DNA of 64,000 nt. Source: Taibaiella lutea. GTDB lineage: Bacteria; Bacteroidota; Bacteroidia; Chitinophagales; Chitinophagaceae. The stretch spans positions 1,515,990 to 1,579,989 of the forward strand of contig NZ_VWSH01000001.1 of the NCBI RefSeq assembly GCF_008629695.1, written 5' to 3'. Below are positions 1-9,046 of the stretch, piece after piece. Position numbers and translations under genes: made by a program. A model generated the notes under the pieces. It searched no databases and was not told the origin of the DNA. It worked only from the letters and a program-made list of their open reading frames with translations. The first letter of the stretch is position 1. Every line of letters begins with the position of its first letter.

Positions 1-2546
1 AGAAAAGAAGCAAGCTTTACCCGTTGTGCTTCTCCGCCACTTAATGTATTGCTGCTCTGACCTAATTTTACATAACCCAAACCTACGTCAGACAAGGGTT
101 GCAGCTTTTGAGCCAATGCTTTTTCATCCTGAAAAAACACGATCGCTTCATCTACACTCATTTCCAAAACATCATGAATGCTTTTTTCACGGTAAGTAAC
201 TTCCAGTACTTCATCCTTGAAACGTTTGCCTTTACAACTTTCACAAAGCAAATGCACATCCGCAAGAAATTGCATTTCAACCACTACTTCACCTTCTCCT
301 TTACAAGTATCACAACGTCCGCCATCTACATTGAAAGAAAAATGTTTCGGTTGGAAACCACGCATCTTTGCCACTCTTTGTTTGGCGTATAGATTCCTGA
401 TTTCATCATAAGCTTTAATATAAGTAACAGGATTGCTTCTTGATGATTTACCAATCGGATTCTGGTCCACCATTTCAACATGGGTAATACTTTTCAAATC
501 ACCTGTTAAAGACTTATGTGCTCCCGGCCTGTCCGTACCTTCGCCAAAATGTTTCATCAGCGCAGGATACAAAGTTTGTTTTACCAATGTTGTTTTACCC
601 GAACCACTTACACCCGTCACTACACAAAGCATGTTCAATGGAAACGCAATATCAATATCTTTCAGGTTGTGCTGACGACAACCTTCTAATTTTATAAAGT
701 TGATAGCTTTTCTCTTTTTATTGTTTTCTTTACCACTAACAACTTTCAGTTCACCTGACAAATAACGTCCCGTAAGGCTTTCAGGAGCTTTCAAAATCTC
801 TTTATAATTGCCTGCTGCAATAACTTCGCCACCTAAATGTGATGCCAATGGCCCCATATCGATAATATGGTCTGCTTCTTCCATCATCATTTCATCATGC
901 TCTACAACTACAACTGTGTTATTCAAATCACGAAGATGCTTTAGCACTTTAATCAATCGTGCTGTATCTCTCGGATGCAAGCCGATACTTGGTTCGTCTA
1001 AAATGTAAAGGGAATCGGTAAGATTACTCCCCAGAAATTTGGTCAATTGAATACGTTGGCTTTCACCACCTGAAAGGGAATTAGCCAGACGATTTAAAGT
1101 AAGATAGCTTAAACCCACATCTAATAATGTTTTCAGACGTTGGTTAACTTCTATCAATATTCTGGAAGCAATCGTTTCTTCATTTTTGGTTAGTTTGATT
1201 TTCTCAAACCAGTTATTCAGATTTTCGATGGGCATATCGCTCAATTCAGCAATATCTGCACCATTCACTTTCACATATAAAGCATCGGGACGCAATCGGG
1301 AACCCCCACAGGTAGGGCATTTCGTACGACCACGATATCGTGCCTGCATGACACGGTATTGAATCTTGTACAAATTTTGTTCTACCATTTTGAAAAAATC
1401 ATCAATCCATTTTTGCAAAACAGCTTCTTGTTCTTTGTTTAATTCCTGTATGGGTTTATGAATCGGGAAACCTTTTTTGCCTTCCTGCCTGATAAATGCA
1501 TCTTTCCATTCTCCCATCTTCTCACCTTTCCAGCAAACCACCCCATCTTCGTACACACTCAATCGTTTATCAGGAATCACCAAATCAATATCAATACCTA
1601 AAACCTGCCCAAAACCTTCACAGGTTGGACATGCGCCATAAGGATTATTATAAGAAAAAAAGTTTGGTGTTGGTTCTTCAAACACAATGCCATCGGCTTC
1701 GAATCTATGGTTGAAAGTATGCCATTTGCTTCCGTTCACTTCCAGCAAGCATTCACCTTCACTCTCATAAAATGCAGTCTGTACACTATCCGCAATGCGA
1801 TGCAAATCATCTTCGTCAAATGCTTTCTTGGCTACGATACGATCAATCAGCAAATAGATTTGAGATTTAGCAGATGAGATTAAAGAAGCATCTTCCAATA
1901 CGTCTTCAATGCGCATCATTTCGCCGGCTGTGTTTTTCTTTATTACTACGTAAATTCTGGAAAACCCTTTTTGCAACAATACATTCAGCTCTTCTTCCAT
2001 CGTTCTTCCGCTCAATGTCCTGAATGGAACCATGATTTGAACTTTAGAACCTTCATCCAGTTTTTGAATGAAATCCACGACATCACTTACATCATCTTTC
2101 TTCACTTCTTTTCCCGAAACAGGAGAATAGGTACGGCCGACGCGTGCAAATAATAAGCGCAGATAATCCTGCAATTCAGTCATAGAGCCGACTGTAGAGC
2201 GTGGTGTACGTGTGGTAACTTTTTGCTCGATTGCAATAGCAGGGCAAATGCCTTTAATGAAATCTACATCAGGCTTATCCATCCGCATCAAAAACTGACG
2301 CGCATAAGAACTTAAGCTTTCAGCATAACGGCGTTGACCTTCGGCAAAAAGCGTGTCCATTGTAAGTGAAGATTTCCCTGAGCCTGAAACGCCTGTAACC
2401 ACGACCAGTTTATTTCTTGGAATAGATACGGTAATGTTTTTCAGGTTATGCATTCGCGCTCCCTGAATGACAATAGCATCTTGTTCTGGAGATTTTTTAA
2501 CAGGTTTTGTGGCTTTATTTTTTGGTGGTTTTATTGTTGCTGGCAT
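1..2546 (-). CDS. uvrA: UvrABC excinuclease subunit A (C-terminus cut off by window edge)
   Basis: Damage-recognition ATPase of nucleotide excision repair, a cytoplasmic dimer that loads UvrB. The start is the ATG at 2546, followed by a basic, Pro/Lys-rich leader of about 20 residues. The first Walker [10 protein letters not shown], lies near residues 52-60. A CPTCGG zinc-finger half is encoded near 1305-1325, a second Walker A (VSGSGKT) near 595-620, and the ABC2 signature LSGGEAQR near 20-50. About 848 codons are visible, so roughly the last 90-100 residues of a usual 940-residue UvrA, including the second Walker B, lie outside the window. The gene follows a toxin-antitoxin pair on the same strand by about 80 bp. 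Identification is secure. Confidence 0.97.
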   Translation of the reverse strand, partial: MPATIKPPKNKATKPVKKSPEQDAIVIQGARMHNLKNITVSIPRNKLVVVTGVSGSGKSSLTMDTLFAEGQRRYAESLSSYARQFLMRMDKPDVDFIKGICPAIAIEQKVTTRTPRSTVGSMTELQDYLRLLFARVGRTYSPVSGKEVKKDDVSDVVDFIQKLDEGSKVQIMVPFRTLSGRTMEEELNVLLQKGFSRIYVVIKKNTAGEMMRIEDVLEDASLISSAKSQIYLLIDRIVAKKAFDEDDLHRIADSVQTAFYESEGECLLEVNGSKWHTFNHRFEADGIVFEEPTPNFFSYNNPYGACPTCEGFGQVLGIDIDLVIPDKRLSVYEDGVVCWKGEKMGEWKDAFIRQEGKKGFPIHKPIQELNKEQEAVLQKWIDDFFKMVEQNLYKIQYRVMQARYRGRTKCPTCGGSRLRPDALYVKVNGADIAELSDMPIENLNNWFEKIKLTKNEETIASRILIEVNQRLKTLLDVGLSYLTLNRLANSLSGGESQRIQLTKFLGSNLTDSLYILDEPSIGLHPRDTARLIKVLKHLRDLNNTVVVVEHDEMMMEEADHIIDMGPLASHLGGEVIAAGNYKEILKAPESLTGRYLSGELKVVSGKENNKKRKAINFIKLEGCRQHNLKDIDIAFPLNMLCVVTGVSGSGKTTLVKQTLYPALMKHFGEGTDRPGAHKSLTGDLKSITHVEMVDQNPIGKSSRSNPVTYIKAYDEIRNLYAKQRVAKMRGFQPKHFSFNVDGGRCDTCKGEGEVVVEMQFLADVHLLCESCKGKRFKDEVLEVTYREKSIHDVLEMSVDEAIVFFQDEKALAQKLQPLSDVGLGYVKLGQSSNTLSGGEAQRVKLASF

Positions 2547-2627
2547 TGAATTTTGATAATATTGAGTATTTGAAAATGCTTTGATTCTCAAATAAGATAG
2601 TTATGACTTAGGCGAGCTTTCTAAGCC

Positions 2628-2933
2628 CTACCTAAATTTTTTCTTTACACTTCTTTTTGTATGAAAAATGGATACGATATAAATTTCATTTTTTATCGCA
2701 TTTATTTTGAAAACAATAATAAATGGAAAATCATTTACTGATGCTTCCCTATAAGGCCTTTTTGAAAAACCATAGAATTGAGGCTGAATGGTTAGTTTAG
2801 TCAGAATAATTTCAACTTCTCCCTCAAATCTTTCACCCAGGCCTATAAGTTGTTCCTCATACCAATTATATGATTGATTATACTCTTCTTCTGCAAGAGG
2901 ATGAAATACAATAGAATATTTAGGAAGCGTCAT
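2628..2933 (-). CDS. RelE/ParE-family toxin of a type II toxin-antitoxin pair
   Basis: This 101-residue basic protein has the RelE/ParE layout: an N-terminal FHPLAEEEYNQSYNWYEEQ helix, a central segment with RPYREASVNDFPFIIVFKI, and a C-terminal IYIVSIFHTKRS strand. Members act as ribosome-dependent mRNA interferases or gyrase poisons. The sequence alone does not say which, although the YxxxxxDFPF...IVFKI pattern is common in ParE-like members. Its start overlaps the antitoxin stop by 4 bp, giving a translationally coupled pair. The order is antitoxin first, as is usual. There is no sign of truncation. Confidence 0.85.
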   Translation of the reverse strand: MTLPKYSIVFHPLAEEEYNQSYNWYEEQLIGLGERFEGEVEIILTKLTIQPQFYGFSKRPYREASVNDFPFIIVFKINAIKNEIYIVSIFHTKRSVKKKFR

Positions 2934-3178
2934 CTTTTTAAAGAAGCTTTGGCTCTTTGTTTTACTTCCTCCCAGGTATATCCCTTTTCGGAGCCATCTT
3001 CTAATGAAAGCGAACGACGATTCAATTCAGTCACGAATTCATCTGTATAAACTACATCTGTATTTTCATTTAGGGCAAATGTTTTAGCGACCGCTAATAA
3101 TGCTTCTTTTTGATGTATTGTTAATACACCGAGATATTGGTTTATTTCCTTATCCAAACTTCTTGCTGTATTCTTCAT
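2930..3178 (-). CDS. Antitoxin of the RelE/ParE pair (addiction module component family)
   Basis: An 82-residue protein whose C-terminus (ELNRRSLSL...GYTWEEVKQRAK) matches the short antitoxin family known as putative addiction module component, in which an ELxRR helix and a WEEVK tail bind the toxin. The N-terminal half is helical with no obvious ribbon-helix-helix or HTH motif. It is the first gene of the pair, and its stop overlaps the toxin start. Such antitoxins usually autoregulate. A perfect TAATTTTG -7 element lies about 20 bp upstream. Confidence 0.75.
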   Translation of the reverse strand: MKNTARSLDKEINQYLGVLTIHQKEALLAVAKTFALNENTDVVYTDEFVTELNRRSLSLEDGSEKGYTWEEVKQRAKASLKR

Positions 3179-3197
3179 ACATTTCTATCCTTTGTAT

Positions 3198-3205
3198 CAA
3201 AATTA
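3198..3205 (-). promoter_or_regulatory. Candidate -7 element for the toxin-antitoxin operon
   Basis: Minus-strand TAATTTTG matches the Bacteroidota sigma factor -7 consensus TAnnTTTG. It lies 20 bp before the antitoxin ATG, which predicts a very short leader. No convincing -33 TTTG was found. Confidence 0.45.
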
Positions 3206-3289
3206 AGTATTTATCACTGACGAAATCTGTCATAAAAACTTTAAGTTTAATTTGTGAACTTTGAGTCACAAATTGATTGAATGATGTTC

Positions 3290-5389
3290 CTATTCCTCCA
3301 GCAAATCTCCAAACTCATCTTCCGTTAAAACCTTTACAGTACCAAGCTTTTTAGCCTTTTCCAATTTGGAACCCGCATCAGCACCAACAATCAAATAATT
3401 CAACTTGCTGCTTACGCCACTTAACAATTTTCCGCCGCGCTCTTCAACCAGTGCTTCCGCATCACTGCGCTTGAATCTGGAAAGTGTGCCGGTAAACAGA
3501 AATGTTTTTCCACTCAAAGCACCGTTCTCCTGGTTCCCATCTTTTTTATGCTGATTGGTTAAAGTCAAACCAAGCACTTCCAGTTCATCCAGAATATGAA
3601 TGTTTTCATGTGCCTGAAAAAACTGATAAACAGAGCCGGCAACTTTCGGGCCTATATCTTCCAGGGTACAAAGTTGTTCAACAGTCCATGTCTGAAAATC
3701 CTTCAAATGATTTACCGCATTAGCTAAAGTCTTTGCCGTGGTTTCGCCTACATATCGAATTCCCAGACCAAATATCAAACGATTGAGCGGTTGTTGCTTT
3801 GATTTTTCAATGGCTACCTTTAAATTTTCAACGGATTTCGCCCCAAACTTTTCAAGTCCGTTTAATTGTTCGTAATCTATTTTATAAATCCCCGCTATAT
3901 CTTTTACAATGCCCATATCATGAAACCTGCGAATATTGGAATCTCCAAAACTGCGGATATCCATCGCATCTTTCGATGCAAAATGAATCAGTCTTTCTAC
4001 TACCTGTGCTTCGCAACTTACATTGATACAACGCCATGCAGCTTCACCTTCGGGCTTAAACAGTTCTTCTTTACAAACCGGGCAATGTGTAGGAAAAATA
4101 ATTTCCTCTTCCGTACCATTTCTTAATTCCGGATTGGATTTCACTATATAAGGAATAACATCTCCTGCACGTTCTACCAAAACGGTATCGCCAATCTTTA
4201 AATCTTTTTCTTTAATAACTTCTTCATTAAATAAAGATATACTACCAACAGTAACACCGCCAATAGGAACAGGTTCAATTTTGGCAACCGGTGTAATGCT
4301 TCCTGTCCTTCCTACCTGAAATTCCACGCGCAATAATTTACTGGAAGCTTGTCTGGCCTTGAATTTATAGGCAATAGCCCAACGCGGATGATGAGTGGTT
4401 TGACCTAATCTATCCTGCAATTCAAGGCTGTTCACTTTGATAACCATACCATCTATTTCAAATGGCAAATCGTCACGGTGCTGCTCAAAATCCAACACAT
4501 AATCAATTACTTCATCAATGGTTTTGCAACGTTTCATGTTTTTAACAGGAGAGTTGAAACCTATATTGTAAAGCCATTCCAACGTTCCGTAGTGCGTTTG
4601 CATAACTTCCGGGTCAGCAACATTATTTTCAGTAGTATGATAACTGACATGATAAAGAATGGCGCTCAATCCTCGTTTTGCAACTTCTCTGGGGTCTAAC
4701 ATACGCAAAGTTCCCGAGGCCGCGTTTCTTGGATTAGCAAGCGGGGCAAGGCCTTCGGCAATTCTTTGTTCATTATAGTTCTTAAAAGTGTCTTTAGGAA
4801 TTATTACTTCACCGCGGATTTCTAAAGATTGTATATGTTGTTTTGATAAAGCAGCCGATAAAGGAATGGATTTTATCTGTTTTACATTTGGTGTAATATC
4901 TTCACCCATTATACCATCACCACGCGTCGCGCCACGAACCAATTTATCATCTTCATAATATAATGAAATCCCTGCTCCATCATATTTTGGTTCGACTGTA
5001 TATTCAATTTCCGACTCCTTAGATGTTTCTCTGCAACGTTTATCCCATTCTCTTAAATCCTCTGCGTTATAAGAATTTTCCAGACTCAGCATCGGCACCA
5101 AATGCGATACCGAAGTAAATTGCTCGCTTAAGCCTTTTGCAATTCTCTGAGTTGGAGAATCTGCCGTAATTAAGTCCGGATGTGCATTTTCAAGTTCCTT
5201 TAATTGTTTGAATAAAGTATCATACTCCACATCGGCCAATACAGAATTGTCTTGAACATAATACTTCCAGTCATTGTAATTAATAACCGAACGCAACATA
5301 TCTAATTGCGTTTGTACGTCTTCATTTGAAGACTTCAATAATTCTTTTGCCCAAAGTGACAGGCGTTGTTCGTCTTCAGGTTGGTACAT
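3290..5389 (-). CDS. ligA: NAD-dependent DNA ligase LigA
   Basis: Seals nicks in replication and repair using NAD+. The 699 residues cover the full family architecture. Domain Ia has YYVQDNSVLADVEYD near 43-58. The adenylation domain has the LVPMLSLENS motif at 97-106 and the KYDG nucleophile motif with K135. An OB fold follows, then a four-cysteine zinc finger (CPVC...C...C) encoded near 4020-4090. Helix-hairpin-helix motifs come next, and a C-terminal BRCT domain (GKTFLFTGTLSRFKRSDAE, then LNYLIVG) covers roughly the last 75 residues. The ATG start agrees with usual length. It is flanked by spacers on both sides, so it is probably monocistronic. Confidence 0.97.
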   Translation of the reverse strand: MYQPEDEQRLSLWAKELLKSSNEDVQTQLDMLRSVINYNDWKYYVQDNSVLADVEYDTLFKQLKELENAHPDLITADSPTQRIAKGLSEQFTSVSHLVPMLSLENSYNAEDLREWDKRCRETSKESEIEYTVEPKYDGAGISLYYEDDKLVRGATRGDGIMGEDITPNVKQIKSIPLSAALSKQHIQSLEIRGEVIIPKDTFKNYNEQRIAEGLAPLANPRNAASGTLRMLDPREVAKRGLSAILYHVSYHTTENNVADPEVMQTHYGTLEWLYNIGFNSPVKNMKRCKTIDEVIDYVLDFEQHRDDLPFEIDGMVIKVNSLELQDRLGQTTHHPRWAIAYKFKARQASSKLLRVEFQVGRTGSITPVAKIEPVPIGGVTVGSISLFNEEVIKEKDLKIGDTVLVERAGDVIPYIVKSNPELRNGTEEEIIFPTHCPVCKEELFKPEGEAAWRCINVSCEAQVVERLIHFASKDAMDIRSFGDSNIRRFHDMGIVKDIAGIYKIDYEQLNGLEKFGAKSVENLKVAIEKSKQQPLNRLIFGLGIRYVGETTAKTLANAVNHLKDFQTWTVEQLCTLEDIGPKVAGSVYQFFQAHENIHILDELEVLGLTLTNQHKKDGNQENGALSGKTFLFTGTLSRFKRSDAEALVEERGGKLLSGVSSKLNYLIVGADAGSKLEKAKKLGTVKVLTEDEFGDLLEE

Positions 5390-5483
5390 ATAGATTGTTA
5401 GATATTAGTATTTAGACAGTAAATTCAATGTTGTATTGTTAAGGAGCAATAGTTTATTTGATTACAATTTTTCCTCTCCCGTC

Positions 5484-5515
5484 AATCCTTACAAGTTTCA
5501 AAACCTATAAGGATT
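5484..5515. repeat. Short imperfect palindrome (REP-like) in the ligA-sufS spacer
   Basis: AATCCTTA at 5484 is matched by its reverse complement TAAGGATT at 5508, around a 16-bp spacer that itself holds near-symmetric AAG...CCT. It lies in the 247-bp spacer between sufS and ligA, both minus strand. No T-run follows, so a terminator role is not supported. It may be a degenerate dispersed palindrome. Confidence 0.35.
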
Positions 5516-5636
5516 CTAAAAGGCATTAATATTAGGTTCTTGAAATTGGAAATTAGGTTGAGACAGAAAAAGATTAGAACAAAGAGGAATTATGTTTTAT
5601 TCATCCGGTTATCTAACGTCTGAAATCTAATCTCTC

Positions 5637-6866
5637 CTACCCTAACATAGCAGCGCCCCTTTCAATTCCTTTCACTAAAGCATCCACTTCTTCCTTTGTA
5701 TTATAAAAAGAAAAAGATGCACGAACCGTTCCCGGAATCTGATAATGCTCCATAATCGGTTGACAACAATGATGTCCGGTTCGAACTGCAATTCCTTGCT
5801 TATCCAGTATTTCACCCAAATCAAAAGGATGGATATCATTTATCAGAAAGGATAAAGTACCGGCACGTTCTTTTGGATTACCGATAAATCTTAATCCTGA
5901 AATAGTCGAAAGCTTTGCTTCGGCATATTCCAGCAATTCATGCTCCGCATCGAAAATGGTATCTAAACCAATTTCATTCATATAATCCAAAGCTTTACCA
6001 AGCCCGATGATACCGGAAACATGCGGCGTTCCGGCTTCAAATTTAAAAGGCAAGTCAGCCCAGGTAGTTTTTGCAAAAGTCACCTGTTTTATCATAGAAC
6101 CACCTCCTTGATATGGCGGCATTTCATTCAATAATGCTTCTTTTCCATACAAAACGCCGATTCCGGTCGGAGCATAAATCTTATGTCCGCTGAAGACCAA
6201 GAAGTCTGCATCCAAAGCCCGTACATCGACATGCGTATGTTGTATAGCCTGCGCCGCGTCCACTAATACCTTTGCGCCTTTCGCATGAGCCATCTCAATG
6301 ATTTGCCTGATAGGATTCACCGTTCCTAAAGTGTTGGAAACCCATGTCACAGCAACAATGCGTGTTTTATCATTCAGGAGTTTATCAAACTCGTCCAGCA
6401 TCAGTTCTCCGTTCTCATCTATCGGAATTACGCGAAGCGTTGCACCACGGTCTTCACAGGCAATTTGCCAGGGAACAATATTAGAATGATGTTCCATTGC
6501 CGAAACAATAATTTCATCACCCGGCTTTACATATTGCTTGCAAAAAGAATATGCAACCAGATTAATACTTTCGGTTGTTCCCCTTGTAAAAATGACTTCA
6601 TATTCATGCTTTGCATTGATGAAGTGTTGCACCTTTCTTCTTGCTGCTTCCTCCGCATCTGTTGCTTTCTGACTCAGGAAATGAACGCCACGATGCACGT
6701 TACTGTTGTATTCATTATAATATTGGGAAACAGCGTCAATAACTTGCTTTGGCTTTTGAGTAGTTGCTCCATTGTCAAGATACACTAATGGTTTGCCATA
6801 AATCGTCTCATTCAAAATCGGGAAATCAGCACGTATTTTTTCTATATTCAATTTTGTTGTCGGCAT
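5637..6866 (-). CDS. sufS: Cysteine desulfurase, SufS (group II) type
   Basis: PLP enzyme that transfers sulfane sulfur from cysteine for Fe-S cluster assembly. All 409 residues are present. The PLP lysine K229 is in SGHKIYAPTG, cofactor-binding histidines are in SAMEHHSNIVPW (123-134), and the active-site cysteine C367 is in RTGHHCCQP, the SufS-type loop. The neighbouring C368 is an extra cysteine. None of sufB, sufC, sufD or sufE is adjacent, so the gene stands alone here. Its predicted leader carries a strong stem-loop (6881-6911) below a perfect -7 element at 6976-6983. A second, IscS/NifS-like desulfurase lies at 24400. Confidence 0.93.
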   Translation of the reverse strand: MPTTKLNIEKIRADFPILNETIYGKPLVYLDNGATTQKPKQVIDAVSQYYNEYNSNVHRGVHFLSQKATDAEEAARRKVQHFINAKHEYEVIFTRGTTESINLVAYSFCKQYVKPGDEIIVSAMEHHSNIVPWQIACEDRGATLRVIPIDENGELMLDEFDKLLNDKTRIVAVTWVSNTLGTVNPIRQIIEMAHAKGAKVLVDAAQAIQHTHVDVRALDADFLVFSGHKIYAPTGIGVLYGKEALLNEMPPYQGGGSMIKQVTFAKTTWADLPFKFEAGTPHVSGIIGLGKALDYMNEIGLDTIFDAEHELLEYAEAKLSTISGLRFIGNPKERAGTLSFLINDIHPFDLGEILDKQGIAVRTGHHCCQPIMEHYQIPGTVRASFSFYNTKEEVDALVKGIERGAAMLG

Positions 6867-6880
6867 TTTATATACTTAAT

Positions 6881-6911
6881 AGATTGACAACTTTTTGAAA
6901 GTTGTCAATCT
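6881..6911 (-). other. Stem-loop in the sufS leader
   Basis: A 14-bp perfect stem (AGATTGACAACTTT and its complement, 6881-6894 and 6898-6911) with a 3-base loop. It ends 15 bp upstream of the sufS ATG. It lies between the predicted sufS -7 element and the start codon, so it would be in the mRNA leader. It could influence translation, or it could be a dispersed palindromic repeat. No T-run supports termination toward sufS. Confidence 0.5.
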
Positions 6912-6975
6912 TATTGTGAATGTTGTTTCCAATGTTATAAAACTCTAATCGATGATTTGCTTCTCGATTTCCGGG

Positions 6976-6983
6976 CAAAGTTA
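6976..6983 (-). promoter_or_regulatory. Candidate -7 element for sufS
   Basis: Minus-strand TAACTTTG is a perfect TAnnTTTG match about 110 bp upstream of sufS. A plus-strand TATCTTG at 7006-7012 could serve the divergent glycosyltransferase, giving back-to-back promoters. Confidence 0.45.
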
Positions 6984-7048
6984 GGCAAAAGGGCAGCGGA
7001 TTTATTATCTTGCGGCCTCTAATTACGATATCCATTTTCTATTCCTGC

Positions 7049-8254
7049 ATGAAAATTCTTCAATTGGTCAACCGTATTCCTTTTCCGCTGAATGATGGCG
7101 GAAATATTGGTGTGCATTATTATACAGAAGGCTTTCTGGAGGCGGGTATTGAATTAAGCATGCTTGCAATGAATACCACAAGGCATTGGATAGATATAGA
7201 AAAATTGCCCGCATTATATTCAAAATTAGCATATTTCAAAGCCGTAAAAGTGGATAACCGCATCAAACCGGTGGATGCTTTATTGAACTTATTCAAAAAA
7301 TCCTCTTATAACATTGATCGATTTATTTCCAGAGCGTATGAACAGGAGTTAATACAACTTTTGCAAAATAACGATTATGATGTAGTTCAACTGGAAGGAT
7401 TATATCTGGTTCCGTACATAGAAACCATTAGAAAATACAGCAAAGCAAAAATCACTATACGACAGCATAATATTGAATTCAGGATATGGGAACGCTTGAC
7501 GGAACAAGCGAAAAATCCACTCAAAAAAGCATACCTGAATTTGCTGACCAACAGATTAAAAGCTTATGAAATAGATCACAAAAATGATTACGACCTCGTA
7601 TTAACTATTTCAAAAGAAGACGATAACTTTTTCAAAGCTTTAGGACAAACAAGCCCGACTTTTCTACATCCCTTTGGAATCAAAATGACCGATATTCCTT
7701 TTAGTCCGGCCTCAGAACAACCTTTAAGTTTGTATCATATAGGTGCCATGGATTGGCTGCCTAATCAGGAAAGTGTGAATTGGCTTTTGAGGAATGTAAT
7801 GCCTTTGGTCATTGAAAAAATGCCGGACGTAAAGCTATATCTCGCAGGTAGAAATATGCCGCAACATTATTTTCAGGAGCAAAACAAAAATATTGTTGTA
7901 TTAGGTGAAGTGCCCGATGCACAAGCATTTGAACGTGATAAGAGCATTTTAGTTGTGCCACTCTTATCAGGTGGCGGCATTAGGATTAAAATCTTCCAGG
8001 CGATGGCAATGGGCAAAACGATTGTTACTACGTCCATTGGTGTGGAAGGCATTGAGGTTGAAAATGGAAAAGAAGTTTTTGTAGCGGATAATGCAGCTGG
8101 TTTCGCTGAAAAGATCATTGAAATAACCAAACACCCCCAATTGATAAGATCGACAGGATCGGCTGCAAGGTTACTTATTGAGCAAAAATACAACCGGCAA
8201 ATCCTGATAAAAGAGTTACTGGACAAGTATAAGGAATTAATTAACAAGCAATAA
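7049..8254 (+). CDS. Glycosyltransferase (GT-B fold, GT1/GT4-like)
   Basis: About 401 residues. A longer frame reaches a TTG at 7010, but that TTG overlaps the likely -7 element (TATCTTG, 7006-7012). The ATG at 7049 also opens with MKILQLVNRIPFPLNDGG, the usual N-terminal strand and glycine-rich loop, so it is preferred. The C-terminal donor-binding domain shows LYHIGAMDWLPN, VVLGEVPDAQAF and VPLLSGGGIRIKIFQAMAMG, then STPMD-type IGVEGIE, the E-rich nucleotide-sugar site of GT4-like enzymes. It probably transfers a sugar in surface polysaccharide or glycolipid synthesis. The acceptor cannot be told. It stands alone and converges on a lipoprotein gene 11 bp away. Confidence 0.82.
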   Translation: MKILQLVNRIPFPLNDGGNIGVHYYTEGFLEAGIELSMLAMNTTRHWIDIEKLPALYSKLAYFKAVKVDNRIKPVDALLNLFKKSSYNIDRFISRAYEQELIQLLQNNDYDVVQLEGLYLVPYIETIRKYSKAKITIRQHNIEFRIWERLTEQAKNPLKKAYLNLLTNRLKAYEIDHKNDYDLVLTISKEDDNFFKALGQTSPTFLHPFGIKMTDIPFSPASEQPLSLYHIGAMDWLPNQESVNWLLRNVMPLVIEKMPDVKLYLAGRNMPQHYFQEQNKNIVVLGEVPDAQAFERDKSILVVPLLSGGGIRIKIFQAMAMGKTIVTTSIGVEGIEVENGKEVFVADNAAGFAEKIIEITKHPQLIRSTGSAARLLIEQKYNRQILIKELLDKYKELINKQ

Positions 8255-8265
8255 TGTCCAAATTA

Positions 8266-8835
8266 TTACTCGTCTAAAGAACTCATAGCATTCCCTTTCA
8301 AGTCATATACAAACCTGTAATCCTTTTGGGAAGCCTTATCCAATAAAGTGATATAATAAAAAATACCTGTTTCTTTTGAATTCATCTGATGCTTGGAACT
8401 TACCACTGCAGATACAAAAACAGGGTCTTTTATTTGTTTCTCCTTTGCCAGCTGAGCTTTTGATTTTTCAAGCAAATCGCTCATAGTCGAAAGGCTCACT
8501 TCTTTATTCAACTGAAACATGAATGATTTGGCTTCAGCACCTTGTACAGAAAATATAACATCTGCTTGCTTTTCCCATTCTCCACCACCATAACGCAACC
8601 ATTGTTCCTGCTTCATGGAAGAAGGATCTTTCGTTTCCGTCACCAAAGCAGAAACCTCAGATTCTGTGGTTAATGTCAATTGTATATCCGTATAATAAGC
8701 ATCTGCACCATATTTTGAAATCAGTTCTGTCTGCAGTTTTTCAAAGCCTGTTTTGTTAGGCTCAAGTTTTCCGCCGCAGGACAATATGCTACAAATGCCA
8801 CAAATTAAAAGTATATAACCAACTGCTTTCGTCAT
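8266..8835 (-). CDS. Putative lipoprotein of unknown function
   Basis: 189 residues beginning with a signal peptide and lipobox (ILSCGG, Cys about residue 20), so it is probably anchored in the outer or inner membrane facing the periplasm. The mature part mixes strands and one helix (LLEKSKAQLAKEKQIKD) and ends in DYRFVYDLKGNAMSSLDE, which looks like a small alpha/beta domain. I do not recognise a family. It converges with the glycosyltransferase and has no partner on its strand. Confidence 0.6.
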   Translation of the reverse strand: MTKAVGYILLICGICSILSCGGKLEPNKTGFEKLQTELISKYGADAYYTDIQLTLTTESEVSALVTETKDPSSMKQEQWLRYGGGEWEKQADVIFSVQGAEAKSFMFQLNKEVSLSTMSDLLEKSKAQLAKEKQIKDPVFVSAVVSSKHQMNSKETGIFYYITLLDKASQKDYRFVYDLKGNAMSSLDE

Positions 8836-8964
8836 TGTTAGAAAGTTTAATGCAGGAATAAAATATTTTTAAAATAAACAATACAATTTTTATCTTTAAA
8901 ACACACAGTTTTCAGGCTAACAAATCTTTATATTTTGGTTACACAAAACACAATCTCAATTGTT

Positions 8965-8972
8965 TATCTTTG
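8965..8972 (+). promoter_or_regulatory. Candidate -7 element for the TPR/OMP cluster
   Basis: TATCTTTG is a perfect TAnnTTTG match, 74 bp upstream of the TPR gene start and followed by GC as is typical. No good -33 TTTG was found at normal spacing. Confidence 0.45.
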
Positions 8973-9046
8973 CTGCATTTGATAAAAATGATTAATTTAC
9001 ATAATCCGTAAAACATACGCGTTTTACAGTATAACACAATCATTTA

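Noticed and set aside
7010-7048. TTG-initiated extension of the glycosyltransferase
   Set aside because: The TTG overlaps the likely -7 element and the extra residues do not fit the fold; the ATG at 7049 does.
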